DNA from: Wolfiporia cocos
Lineage: Eukaryota; Basidiomycota; Agaricomycetes; Polyporales; Phaeolaceae
NCBI GenBank assembly: GCA_029448655.1
Contig: JACCLO010000014.1
Location: 372,001 to 436,000, forward strand
Direction of reading: 5' to 3'
Length of the DNA stretch: 64,000 nt
Positions 20,863 through 30,125 of this stretch are shown one piece after another (positions within the stretch are counted from its first letter, which is position 1; every line of letters begins with the position of its first letter). Both the position numbers and the translations under genes were made by a program. The notes beneath the pieces are model-generated. The model saw only the letters and a program-made list of their open reading frames with translations, searched no databases and had not been told where the DNA came from.

Positions 20863-23800
20863 TTATTTTCCTGTGGAGCCGAAACCACCAGTACCGCGCT
20901 CGGATTTAATCTTTTCAAAGTAAGATTTTCCGTGTAGCGTAATATGCGGGTCCTTTGCAACTTCGCAGATTAGCTGGGCAATCTTATCGCCGGCCCGAAT
21001 ATCGATAGATATGTCGGAGTGATTCCGGAGAATGATGATTACTTCGCCTTGATAATCGTGGTCGATAACGCCACCCATTACGTCTATGCCTTTGCGGGCA
21101 AGACTAGAGCGGGGGGCGATACGTCCGTAAGTGCCGAAAGGTACCTGGATTTTCAGTTTGGTGTTGTATTCTGTCTGCCCGTGAGCTGGCAGAACATCGC
21201 CTGTTGCAGTGTACAGGTCAAACCCAACCGAGTCCTTGGTTCCCTTTTCCGGCATTCGGCCACCTTCACCGACTACGATTTTCAAGTCCGCGTTTTGGTT
21301 AATGTCTGCTGACATCCATCCCCCGTCGGGGTGTCTAACCATGCGTTGCTTAGGATCCTTCGCAAATTCTTCGCGGTACTGCGGCCAGTCGTCTGGCCAC
21401 GTGCATTCGTCGGCTTCCCAGTCGTCGCTGTCAGGGTCGAAGACGTGAACTGCTTCTTTCCTTCTAGCTGAGCGCCTGAGGGGGACATCCTGCATTGGAA
21501 TGGCGTGTGAAGCCTTGTATTCCTGCAGAATGTCGTATGCCGTGTCGAGATCGGCTTCGCGTACCCAGGAGTCGTCATTGATACCGAACCCTTTCCAACG
21601 GATTCTGTATTCAACTCTTCCTGCGCGGAGACGATGATCTAAGATCTTCTCGACTTCCCATAACTCCTCGCCGTCGACCATTTCTGGTTGGGGCTCTGGT
21701 TTTTTCTGATGCACCGGGTCCTTGTACATGACCAACTTGGAAGCGTGGAATACTGGGTGGTAAGCCCTGTATTGCTCGTCCATGTGTACCCTAAAGGTGA
21801 CCGGAGATAATTGTTCAATTATCCTAAATGGTCCCAAATAGCGTGGACTAAGACTTCTTTCGGAGTCTTGCCAGCTACGGGCGTCAACGAGAACTTTGTC
21901 GCCGACTTTAAACGGCACCGAGCGCTTATGTTGATCGTAGTACCAAGACCAGCGTTCAGCAGCCAATTTCATTGCTGCCTTAGCTTGTTCTTGTGCCGAC
22001 CATCTTTCGTAAGCAATGACATTTAGGTCCGTATATGGTGTTGGACGTAAATTCGTAGGTCCTGCATTAGGGTGCCTTCCTAGTTCGACAAAGAATGGGC
22101 TATTCTTTGTTGTCTCACTAGCCGCGTTGTTGTACGCGAATTCAGCCGTTGGGAGAAACCATGACCAGTTATCCTTTTGAATAACATCGATGTAACATCT
22201 AAGATATTGTTCCAGGATCTGGTTAACTCTCTCCGTCTGGCCATCCGCTTGTGGGTGATAGGCGGTTGTCATTGACCGTTGGATTCCCAATTGCTCACAC
22301 CATCCCTTGAATAAGGCGGCTGCGAATTGCGGGCCTCTATCCGAAATGATTTGTTTCGGAAGTCCGTGGTTCGGATAAATCCGAAGGTACAGGAGGTTCG
22401 CTAATTCTTTTGCCGTTATCTTGTCTGACGTGGGAATGAAGTGTGCTCGCTTGGTGAGCCGGTCCACGATTACCATAATAGCATTGAACTGTTTCAATTC
22501 GCCGCTGGGTGGTAGGTGGACGATAAGGTCAATTGTGACGGTGTCCCAAGGTGCTTCCGGAACTGGGAGCGGTTGCAGGGGTCCGTACGGGGTCTGGTTG
22601 TGGTTCTTCATGCGTTGACATGTGTCACAACCTTCCACGTATTGCTTTACCATCGTGGTCATTCCAGGCCACCAGTAATTACGTGATAGAAGTTCATAGG
22701 TCTTCCATCGTCCGAAGTGTCCGGCCGTCACATGGTCATGATGTAACTCCAGAATCTTCGTGCGCAATTCCTTAGGCTCTTTTGGAACGTACACTTTTCC
22801 TCGTCTGAGGAGTAATCCGGCCTCCATGTTCCATTCCTGGAGATCTTTACCGAATTCCTTGGGACCACTTTTCAGTAGTTCCTGGTAATCCTTGGTAATT
22901 TGATCGTCCATGAGGGCTTGTCGGATTTGTCGGAGAAGGTCCTCGTCGCCTGATTGTATCTCCTGCTGTGACGCTTCTAGCGCCCTAACCGTAAAGTATT
23001 CCGGTTTCAGCAAAATTTGATCGCGATTGTCGAGTTCCACCCCCTCTTCATGGTCTGGCCTCCGTGACAGAGGATCAGCCGTGAGCATTGTTTTACCGGG
23101 TTTGTGACACATGGTGAAGTTGAACCTTGTCAGGTAAAGACTCCAACGTGCCTGTCTCCGGGTTAGCCGTTGTGCCGATTTGAAATATGTCAGATTGAGA
23201 TGATCCGACCATACTTCAAATTTGTGTGGGTGTCCTTCGAGGTAATGTCTCCATTCCTCTAGTGCACGGATGATTGCGAGCAACTCCTTATCGTAAATCT
23301 CATAGTTCCTTTCGGGTGCTGATAGAGATTTCGAGTAAAAGGCTACCGGGTGCCAGAGCTTATCCTCCGAAGAGTATTGTGATAGCACTGCACCAGTTGC
23401 GTAATCGGAAGAATCCGCTTCCACGCGGAACGGGGACTCCTGATCTGGGATCCGGAGTATTGGAGCCGATGTGAAAGCTTCCTTGAGAGTTTGGAAGGCT
23501 TCCGCTTGTTCGGGTCCCCAGTTCCACTGCGTGTTTTTCTTGGACAGTTCGGTTAACGGCTTAACCACTTTGGAGAAATCTTTAATGAACCGACGGTAGT
23601 AGTTGGCGAAGCCAACAAAGGCTTGGACGTCCTTCACCTTGGCAGGTGTAGGCCAGTCCATGACACCGGCTACCTTCCTAGGGTCCATTTCGACTTTTCC
23701 TTTGGAAATGATCATTCCCAGGTATTCAATACTGCTTTGTTCGAAGAAGCACTTTTCAGGCTTCGCGAACAAGTCGTTGTCTTGCAAGATTTGTAATACT

Positions 23801-25398
23801 TGCTTGACAATACGACGGTGTTCCAACAGGTCGTTTCCGAACACAAGGATGTCGTCTAGGTAGACAATGACCTTTCCTTCTCTGATAAGGTCACCTAGAA
23901 TATCGTTCATCATGTGCTGGAACGTGCTGGGTGCATTACAAAAGCCGAAGTACATGACTACAGCTTCGTAAAGGCCGTTAGGCGTAATGAATGCGGTCTT
24001 CCATTCATCTCCCTCCTTGATTCTTACGTTGTTGTAACCCCAACGCAAGTCGAGCTTCGTAAATATCGAAGCCTGGCTAAGCTTATCGATAAGTTCGTCT
24101 ATGCGTGGGAGAGGGTACCTGTTTTTAATGGTTAAGTCGTTTACTTTCCGGTAATCGACTACCATTCGGGCTCCGCCGTCTTTTTTAGGGACGAAGAAGA
24201 CCGGGCTCGCGATCGGAGATTTTGAGTGTCGGATGTAGCCCTTCCGTAACTCTTCCTGAATCCACTGATCTAGCGAGTTCGCTTCCTGAGGAGACATCTT
24301 GTATGCCTTACTCGGGGGCGGTAGTACCGCGTCATCGGGGAAGTCGATGGCATGGTCGTATGGTTTCCGCTCGGGCATCCTTTCGGATGCGCGTTGAGAA
24401 AATACCGTGGGACCAAACTCCTGGTATTCCTCCGGAACCAAGGATTTCCATTTCTGGAGATCCGCATCTGTCAGGAATTCATCATCCGACTTCTCCGTTA
24501 TCGACTGAATGGCATCGACTAGGAGTTCCGTTCCTTCGTTAAGGGTGTTCACCCAAGCGATAAAGGGATTCTCAGGCTCCTCTAAGCCGAGAAAATCTAT
24601 TGGAAAATCGTTGATGATCTGATAGATGTTGCGGGGTTCAATTTCGTCTTCTTCCTCAGAAATTGAAACCTGTTTGCCATGTTTGCATTTTTCCGTACAC
24701 CGATATGTGAAAGTTCCTTCCGGCCAATTGAAGTCCGGGTTGTGTTTCAGGAACCAGTCATATCCGAGGATCACATCCGCATTCTGTACGTCCATTACGT
24801 ACAAGAATTCGGTGGACTTGTGTTCCTCGTGCACCATATAAGCTTTTACTGCCATATTGATATTACCGGCAGTATTAGAGGTACCGTCGGCGTTACGAAT
24901 CTCGAGAGGTGAAGGTAGTTTCTGAGTGACTAATTTCTCCTCATGTACGAGTTTCTTATCTATGACGCTTATTGATGCACCGGTGTCGATTAATGCCATG
25001 GCGTTGACTTTCTTTCCATATACCCACAGTTCCACTTCGATAGAGAACGATTTATTGTCGTCTCGAGAATCGTTTCCATGTACATTATACAAAGTGAAAA
25101 ACTTCAGCGCGAGCGGGTCAGGATAAAAGTATTGTACAGGAGGGGCACGTGTAGCTAGTGTCCTTGTCCTCCGGGCAAAGTCCATTGCCGTGTTACCGAA
25201 TATGCCGAGATGGGATACCGGGTGACGTACGACCGCCTTATCTTCCCACAAGATAAGGGGTCTCTGTGAAGCCTCTTCGTAGAGGTGCGCTTCTTCGGGG
25301 CGCTGTACACTCCCAGCCGCTGCGGGGCTGGTGTGTTCTTCACAGAACGTCTTCGAGACGTGTGGTTGGGGCGAGGGGAACCGAGATGGTCCCGACAT
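20863..25398 (-). CDS. RE2 Pol polyprotein with C-terminal dUTPase (1511 aa)
   Basis: Copies and integrates the element. Domains in order: aspartic protease with ALIDTGAS at residues 136-142; reverse transcriptase with VYLDDILVF near residue 514; RNase H with DPLSRRPD at its end; integrase zinc region HHDHVTAGHFG...CDTCQRMKN near 886-930; integrase core with Asp near 957, DRGPQFAA near 1019 and the Glu of ADGQTERVNQ near 1054; chromodomain (YRIRWKGFGINDDSWV) near 1247-1300. A complete dUTPase closes the protein at about 1379-1505 (SVGFDLYTATGD, IAPRSSL, VIDHDYQGEV, GDKIAQLIC, RGTGGFGSTGK). The dUTPase is at the C-terminus here, while RE1 and RE3 have it after the protease. Pol starts with its own ATG, overlaps gag by 59 nt and is in the +1 frame. 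Confidence 0.95.
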   Translation of the reverse strand: MSGPSRFPSPQPHVSKTFCEEHTSPAAAGSVQRPEEAHLYEEASQRPLILWEDKAVVRHPVSHLGIFGNTAMDFARRTRTLATRAPPVQYFYPDPLALKFFTLYNVHGNDSRDDNKSFSIEVELWVYGKKVNAMALIDTGASISVIDKKLVHEEKLVTQKLPSPLEIRNADGTSNTAGNINMAVKAYMVHEEHKSTEFLYVMDVQNADVILGYDWFLKHNPDFNWPEGTFTYRCTEKCKHGKQVSISEEEDEIEPRNIYQIINDFPIDFLGLEEPENPFIAWVNTLNEGTELLVDAIQSITEKSDDEFLTDADLQKWKSLVPEEYQEFGPTVFSQRASERMPERKPYDHAIDFPDDAVLPPPSKAYKMSPQEANSLDQWIQEELRKGYIRHSKSPIASPVFFVPKKDGGARMVVDYRKVNDLTIKNRYPLPRIDELIDKLSQASIFTKLDLRWGYNNVRIKEGDEWKTAFITPNGLYEAVVMYFGFCNAPSTFQHMMNDILGDLIREGKVIVYLDDILVFGNDLLEHRRIVKQVLQILQDNDLFAKPEKCFFEQSSIEYLGMIISKGKVEMDPRKVAGVMDWPTPAKVKDVQAFVGFANYYRRFIKDFSKVVKPLTELSKKNTQWNWGPEQAEAFQTLKEAFTSAPILRIPDQESPFRVEADSSDYATGAVLSQYSSEDKLWHPVAFYSKSLSAPERNYEIYDKELLAIIRALEEWRHYLEGHPHKFEVWSDHLNLTYFKSAQRLTRRQARWSLYLTRFNFTMCHKPGKTMLTADPLSRRPDHEEGVELDNRDQILLKPEYFTVRALEASQQEIQSGDEDLLRQIRQALMDDQITKDYQELLKSGPKEFGKDLQEWNMEAGLLLRRGKVYVPKEPKELRTKILELHHDHVTAGHFGRWKTYELLSRNYWWPGMTTMVKQYVEGCDTCQRMKNHNQTPYGPLQPLPVPEAPWDTVTIDLIVHLPPSGELKQFNAIMVIVDRLTKRAHFIPTSDKITAKELANLLYLRIYPNHGLPKQIISDRGPQFAAALFKGWCEQLGIQRSMTTAYHPQADGQTERVNQILEQYLRCYIDVIQKDNWSWFLPTAEFAYNNAASETTKNSPFFVELGRHPNAGPTNLRPTPYTDLNVIAYERWSAQEQAKAAMKLAAERWSWYYDQHKRSVPFKVGDKVLVDARSWQDSERSLSPRYLGPFRIIEQLSPVTFRVHMDEQYRAYHPVFHASKLVMYKDPVHQKKPEPQPEMVDGEELWEVEKILDHRLRAGRVEYRIRWKGFGINDDSWVREADLDTAYDILQEYKASHAIPMQDVPLRRSARRKEAVHVFDPDSDDWEADECTWPDDWPQYREEFAKDPKQRMVRHPDGGWMSADINQNADLKIVVGEGGRMPEKGTKDSVGFDLYTATGDVLPAHGQTEYNTKLKIQVPFGTYGRIAPRSSLARKGIDVMGGVIDHDYQGEVIIILRNHSDISIDIRAGDKIAQLICEVAKDPHITLHGKSYFEKIKSERGTGGFGSTGK

Positions 25399-27331
25399 TG
25401 GCGACGGTGGTGGCGGGGGCCGAGGGTCCTGCTGAGCTTGAGTCAGCCGTCACTTCTTCCCAGATTGTTCGGGCACGATACGTCTTGCCATCCGCGGGGG
25501 GCGCCGAGTACGGCTTCTTGCCAGAAGCCTGTCCCTTTCCACTACCCGAAGGAGCAGCCGTGGTCTTTCCAGACGCGGCAGCTGCATCCTTCGCCCTTTG
25601 TTGTTCGGCCCGCTGAGCAGCAGGCGCGAACGTTCCCGCAGCCTTGTCCGCGGCAAGCTTAGGACACTTGTTGAAATAGTGTCCCGTCTGCTTGCAGTAA
25701 GTGCAGACGGCGTTGGTGGTGTCGGCGGGGGCTTTGGCGGGCGCCTTTCCCTTGTCCTTTTTCTTCTCCGACTTCTTTGCGGAAGCGGAGGACGTCTCCT
25801 TCTTTTCGGCAGGTGCCGAGTCCTTCTTGCTGGCCTTCTCGAAGATCGAGCCCTTGATCTTGTCCGGATATGACGTTTGGTACATTTCCAGGGCGAAGTC
25901 GATCAGAGGTTCGATGTCGGTCGGGGCCTTGAAGAACGGAGTCTTGCCGAGGACGTTTAAGGTGTCCTTAACCTTTTCGGGGAGAGTCTCGGTGAATTCC
26001 CACACCAGAGTCTCGTTGGCGGTTTCGGAGAGTCGGCCGAGGGTGCGGAACCGTTCGCAGTAATTGAAATAGTTCGATTCTGCCAGTTCCTTGCCCTTCG
26101 TGCCGTAGTAGCCGCGAATTTCCTTTTTGGCTATCTCCTTATCCGTCATTTTCCCATATTGCACCATTACGGATTTGGTGAAGTCCTCCCAGGTGCCGAG
26201 AGGTTCACCATTTCCTGCCTTCTTGATGAGAGGCGAGAAAAATTTGTATGCGTCCCCTGTGACGCGGAAGAGGGCCGTGGTGATACGGTCATGGTCATCG
26301 TAAACCCTGAGCGTACCGAAGTACAGGCCCATCTTCTCCACCCATTCCTGTGCAGTCACCTTTCCAGATGACCCAGAGAATTCGGGGGGAGGGGGGATTT
26401 TCAGGTTTTGGGGCAGACCTGGAATCTGCGGGGCGACGGCTGCTGCAGCAGCAGCTGCAGCTTGAGCGGCGGCAGCGGCCTCGGCTGCTCTGGCTTGAGC
26501 ATGACCGGGGGCCGGTACCGGGTCTTCCGGAGGCGTGCGGACGCCGGGAGGGTTGGGAACGGAGGGATTCTTGCGGATCCTCCGGAGTTCGTCGTCAACC
26601 TTCTCCATGCGTTCTGCGAACGCATCCTCGAGGTCGTCCAGCCGGGACCGGTAGTCCTTTCGGAGCTGCTTCTCCATTTCGGAGAGCTCGGCGGTGTACT
26701 CCTGTCGGAGTTCCTTGCCGAGGTCCACCATGGTGGACAATACCTCGTTCCGGACCGAATTGACCGCTTCGTGTAGTTCGTCTTGGGCCTTCTGTTCGAT
26801 TGCCCTGGATTGCCCAGCCAGGGAATCGATTCGTTCATGGATACGCTCCAGGCGGGCGTGCACCATTCGACCTAGGGTGTCGGTGGTGTCATGGCTTATG
26901 GCCGCACTTCGTTGTACGGCGGCATCGATGATTGGCCCATGTATGGACCCATCCACCTTGTGGTGTTCCTCCTCAGGAAGGTACGCCTTGAGGTTGTTCT
27001 CGACAGCGACATTGGTCTGTCGTGTCGGACCCGAAAATTCCATTTCCAGGGTGGTGGCGGGCCCGATAGGGCGAGTTCGACGAGCCGGTGGGTATCCGGC
27101 AATGGGGGAGCCTGGGCGTGTACCCATGGGGTTGGTCGGAGATTCCCTTTGCGGGGGAGCGAACTCCAGCATTTCCTCTTCCTCTTCCTCTTCTTCTCCC
27201 TCGCTTAGGTGCTCCAGCGTCACCAGTTGCTGGGTTCCCGAGGGACCAGCTACCGGTGTCACCGGGCCTTCTGAGCGGAGGCGCATCTTGCGGGGGGCGA
27301 GGGGAGTGCTGACGGAGGAGGTGGAAGACAT
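25340..27331 (-). CDS. RE2 Gag (663 aa)
   Basis: Structural protein of the virus-like particle. An acidic N-terminal part is followed by a predicted coiled-coil region (about residues 150-250, rich in E/K/R/L). An alanine run coded by repeated GCTGCAGCAGC-like triplets (near 26430-26480) and a capsid-like core (EWVEKMGLYFGTLRVYDD onward) follow, then a Lys/Ala-rich linker and one zinc knuckle CTYCKQTGHYFNKC near 25690. The ATG at 27331 has no competing upstream start in frame. The frame ends 59 nt inside pol, so pol is reached by +1 frameshifting or by reinitiation. Confidence 0.92.
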   Translation of the reverse strand: MSSTSSVSTPLAPRKMRLRSEGPVTPVAGPSGTQQLVTLEHLSEGEEEEEEEEMLEFAPPQRESPTNPMGTRPGSPIAGYPPARRTRPIGPATTLEMEFSGPTRQTNVAVENNLKAYLPEEEHHKVDGSIHGPIIDAAVQRSAAISHDTTDTLGRMVHARLERIHERIDSLAGQSRAIEQKAQDELHEAVNSVRNEVLSTMVDLGKELRQEYTAELSEMEKQLRKDYRSRLDDLEDAFAERMEKVDDELRRIRKNPSVPNPPGVRTPPEDPVPAPGHAQARAAEAAAAAQAAAAAAAAVAPQIPGLPQNLKIPPPPEFSGSSGKVTAQEWVEKMGLYFGTLRVYDDHDRITTALFRVTGDAYKFFSPLIKKAGNGEPLGTWEDFTKSVMVQYGKMTDKEIAKKEIRGYYGTKGKELAESNYFNYCERFRTLGRLSETANETLVWEFTETLPEKVKDTLNVLGKTPFFKAPTDIEPLIDFALEMYQTSYPDKIKGSIFEKASKKDSAPAEKKETSSASAKKSEKKKDKGKAPAKAPADTTNAVCTYCKQTGHYFNKCPKLAADKAAGTFAPAAQRAEQQRAKDAAAASGKTTAAPSGSGKGQASGKKPYSAPPADGKTYRARTIWEEVTADSSSAGPSAPATTVANVGTISVPLAPTTRLEDVL

Positions 27332-27480
27332 TTTTTGTGAATCTGTTTGTGACGAATGTTAGTTTCCGGTTACTCATTGTCTTAGATTCTTAAGAAGGGA
27401 TTGGGTTTTTGAAAACTGCAACTTTCGTTATAGATCACACTCGCACTCTATTTCAGAGTTAAAAGATGATAGTATTTCTA

Positions 27481-28404
27481 CTATACAATCGCGAGTATAT
27501 CCTCTTCTACCGAAGTAGTTGAGGGCCCTGCCACCTTGTCAGGTGGGGTTACACCGAAGGCAAAAGAAATTTGTAGCGCTACGCATTCTGCTATGATACG
27601 AGCTAAGTCCGTACGCCAATCCAAAAAGGAAATACTGCCGAGCTGTTTACAGTACTTTTTCATAATTCTCCAGTCTCTATTGGTGATCCTCCCCCGTCTC
27701 GCTCTATCCTTTACGTTATCCACCAAGTCCTCCAATTCTACTACCATAGTATGGAAACGCATGTCGTTTTCCATATGGAAGCCTGGGTAATTAGGGGGAT
27801 GGTTGGCGAGAGGAGTGAGACGAGTGAGAGTGCCTTCTAGCATGGGAATAACTTGGTCGCATGCTTGGAGAGGCTTCTTCTTCCCGAAGACGAGGGAAGG
27901 GTCGAGAATCTTGTGGTTGGCCGGAACGGAAGGTCCGGCCGCCGGGCTGGAGAGACGGAGGGCCAGTGAAGAAGCTGCCTGCTTGGCTTCCTTGGCGGCT
28001 TGTTTGGCGGCGATTCGCTTATTCAGCTTATCGCGGGCGAGCTTAAGCTTGTTGAGTTCGCGGAGTTCAATTAAGTTCTCCATGGCGGTAATGGAAGCGG
28101 CTAGCTTCTCTTCCTCTGTCCAGATTCGCTTGGCGAGCGGAACTGGTTTGGGAGGTCGAGGAGCGGGTTTCCCAGCCTCAGCAATGTGCTTTGGCATGTG
28201 GACGGGAATCTCCCAAAGATGGAGCTTCCCGGTGTAATCTTCCTTTACAGGAAGGGTGTATGTGACGTCCTCTGCCCGAGGAATGTCGGCGGTGTCGATG
28301 CGGCTGAGAAGGGACCGCTTCGCCGGTTTAACGTAGGGGGCAGTAGAGGAGCCACGGGTGCGACGGGTAACGCGGGGCATGATTCTAGAAAGTGCAGCCT
28401 TCAT
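27481..28404 (-). CDS. RE2 extra ORF upstream of gag (307 aa, unknown)
   Basis: A complete open frame starting MKAALSRIMPRV and ending DILAIV, between the leader and gag. The N-terminus is basic. A long Lys/Ala/Leu/Glu helix-forming stretch (NLIELRELNKLKLARDKLNK, then AKQAAKEAKQAASSLALRL) lies near residues 110-165. A C-terminal part rich in Trp, Arg and Asp contains RRGRITNRDWRIMKKYCKQ. I recognise no family and no zinc knuckle. It could be a separate structural or RNA-binding protein, or an N-terminal Gag piece that has become a separate cistron. A gap of 149 nt separates it from gag. Confidence 0.75.
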   Translation of the reverse strand: MKAALSRIMPRVTRRTRGSSTAPYVKPAKRSLLSRIDTADIPRAEDVTYTLPVKEDYTGKLHLWEIPVHMPKHIAEAGKPAPRPPKPVPLAKRIWTEEEKLAASITAMENLIELRELNKLKLARDKLNKRIAAKQAAKEAKQAASSLALRLSSPAAGPSVPANHKILDPSLVFGKKKPLQACDQVIPMLEGTLTRLTPLANHPPNYPGFHMENDMRFHTMVVELEDLVDNVKDRARRGRITNRDWRIMKKYCKQLGSISFLDWRTDLARIIAECVALQISFAFGVTPPDKVAGPSTTSVEEDILAIV

Positions 28405-29408
28405 GAGAAACAAAGTTTCCCAGTGATACGTCCAAGAACAGGAATAAAAGGGATTATGTAGGGTAGTGGACTCCTTTTCAGGAGCAAAGAAGGTGTACTA
28501 CGGGGCATAATTACTCTTATGTTGCGCGCAAACCCTGTGCCGAGACGGCGCGGATATTCGCATGACCCTAACGGTCAGAGGCGCCGACTCCAGGGGTAGA
28601 GTTGCTGACTGCCAGGCCGGTTCCTGGGTCAGATGATTGGGATTCGGATACACGACACCGCCCCGGAGGGACGATGCCGGAAAGTGGCTGGGATTTTACA
28701 TCCCTTAGCCTGTCCATGCTTCAACAATGAGGTTGCCGTCTATAGCCACATGGGTGTCACATCAGGGCTAAAAAACCACTGTCGATCTAAGATCGCGAGA
28801 CAGCAGCGCTCCACATCCCGAAGGAGTGGGCCACGCGCTTCTCTTCCAATGGGGCCCCAAATCCGTTTGACCCATGCTCGCACGCCGAGCTGCCCGGAGG
28901 ACTTATGCTATTGGCTACCGCGAGTGACCTATGGCAGGGTGATTTTTTACGTCACCCCCCTCACTGCTTTTCCCATAACGGGTTCAAAGCAGGTCCCTTA
29001 CGCCTGGGAGGCGGCTTTGGAAAATTCCCATGCCATCATAATGATGACCCTGTGGATAGTGATGGGGCGCTGAACAACGCTTGCCATGACAGGGGGTTGG
29101 GCGCACACAGGCAGACCGTCCCCTTTTCTCCACAGGCGGGTCTTAACCGCGCATAGTCCAAGCTTGTCAGCGAGGACCATGTCTCCTTGACCCTGGAGTC
29201 CGGGTTAGGTAGGCCTCCTGCCTAAAAAAGGCGGTGTGGCTTCCCTGTTTGCCAATCCTCTGCCGAGAATGGTGATGTATCCCCCAGATCTCAACTATCA
29301 CCCCAATCGCCTTGTCAGGCAGAAAGGGATGTGCGCAGCAACAAGTAATAGCCCCTGTAGGATAGAAACCCAGACCCAAGCGCAAGCGCAAGGGTGGGGG
29401 TAGGGGGG
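28405..29408 (-). other. RE2 5' leader, about 1 kb
   Basis: The stretch between the primer site and the extra ORF has no long frame on the minus strand and no feature I recognise. It is GC-rich compared with the LTR and has several C- and G-runs (for example ggtgggggtagggggg at its 5' edge). It probably forms the untranslated leader with the packaging signal, but nothing in the sequence proves that. Confidence 0.45.
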
Positions 29409-29419
29409 AGATTTGTTCT
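29409..29419 (-). promoter_or_regulatory. RE2 primer-binding site, self-priming type
   Basis: Two bases inside the 5' LTR the transcript reads AGAACAAATCT. It is perfectly complementary to AGATTTGTTCT, which the same transcript carries in its LTR (plus coordinates 29544-29554), about 35 nt after the LTR TATATAAG. This is the arrangement of Tf1-like self-priming; no tRNA 3' end match is needed. Confidence 0.7.
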
Positions 29420-29421
29420 TA

Positions 29422-30120
29422 TGACACAGACTAGACTGTGGGACTCACACTATAACCTAATAAGCGACTTGAAGGAGTTGCTGGAGGTTGGTGAGGAGAC
29501 TAGTGGGCGCAAGCAGAGATGATATGTAACTGTGCGAATGCAGAGAACAAATCTAAGGCTTATCCGCAGTGATAGCCCTACTTATATACATGCTTTGTTT
29601 GGTTACCGGTAAGGGAGCCAAACATGAAGGTGGTCTGTGCGCAGACATAACTAATATGGTTAAGTCGTAAACTACAATAGACCATGTGCGCCGGTAATGG
29701 CCGCACCAGTAAGATCGTTTGTTTGGACCGTAGGTCCATGTTGTGGAAGTGGCTGTAGCTACGTTAGTAAGCCATGCATGTGATTCTTATATACCGGTAT
29801 CGGAATATGAGTAATCGTGAGGGCATTGGCATGTGATAACGAGCGGGCCGCTTATCCAATTGTACTGACATAGCCCGGTATCGGGATATGAGTAAGGCGC
29901 GTGACACCGGAGGTTAGTCCGCTGAGTCATTGACGCGTACGGGCGTATTATGTACGTGTTGTTATGACAGGTGGACGTATACCGCGTTGTGTACGTGTTG
30001 TTTGGTTGCGTGTACGTGTAGACGGGCGCTTAGCAGCGTAAACGTCTACAAGGTTGTAGAAATACCAGATAAATAGGTAAAAATACGGGAAAAATAGTGG
30101 CATGTCCCAAATCTGTGACA
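29422..30120 (-). repeat. RE2 5' LTR (699 bp) with promoter
   Basis: Identical to the 3' LTR except for one base. On the minus strand it has TATATAAG (near 29582-29589), and the predicted transcript start AGATTTGTTCT lies about 35 nt downstream. Confidence 0.95.
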
Positions 30121-30125
30121 CAGTG

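Larger units (their letters stand above)
20125..30120 (-). mobile_element. Ty3/gypsy chromovirus RE2, apparently intact
   Basis: A complete LTR retrotransposon of 9996 bp inserted in RE1, with target duplications CAGTG at 20120-20124 and 30121-30125. The two 699-bp LTRs differ at one position that I can see. Order: 5' LTR 30120-29422, primer site, leader of about 1 kb, an extra ORF (28404-27481), gag (27331-25340), pol (25398-20863), polypurine tract, 3' LTR. All three long frames are open. The near-identical LTRs and open frames point to a recent insertion that may still be competent. Confidence 0.95.

Noticed and set aside
20863..21262. dUTPase as a separate host or viral gene
   Set aside because: It is in frame with and continuous to the RE2 Pol polyprotein and lies between chromodomain and LTR.
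28633..29073. Plus-strand frame in the RE2 leader
   Set aside because: No family match, antisense to the element, and composition like untranslated DNA.
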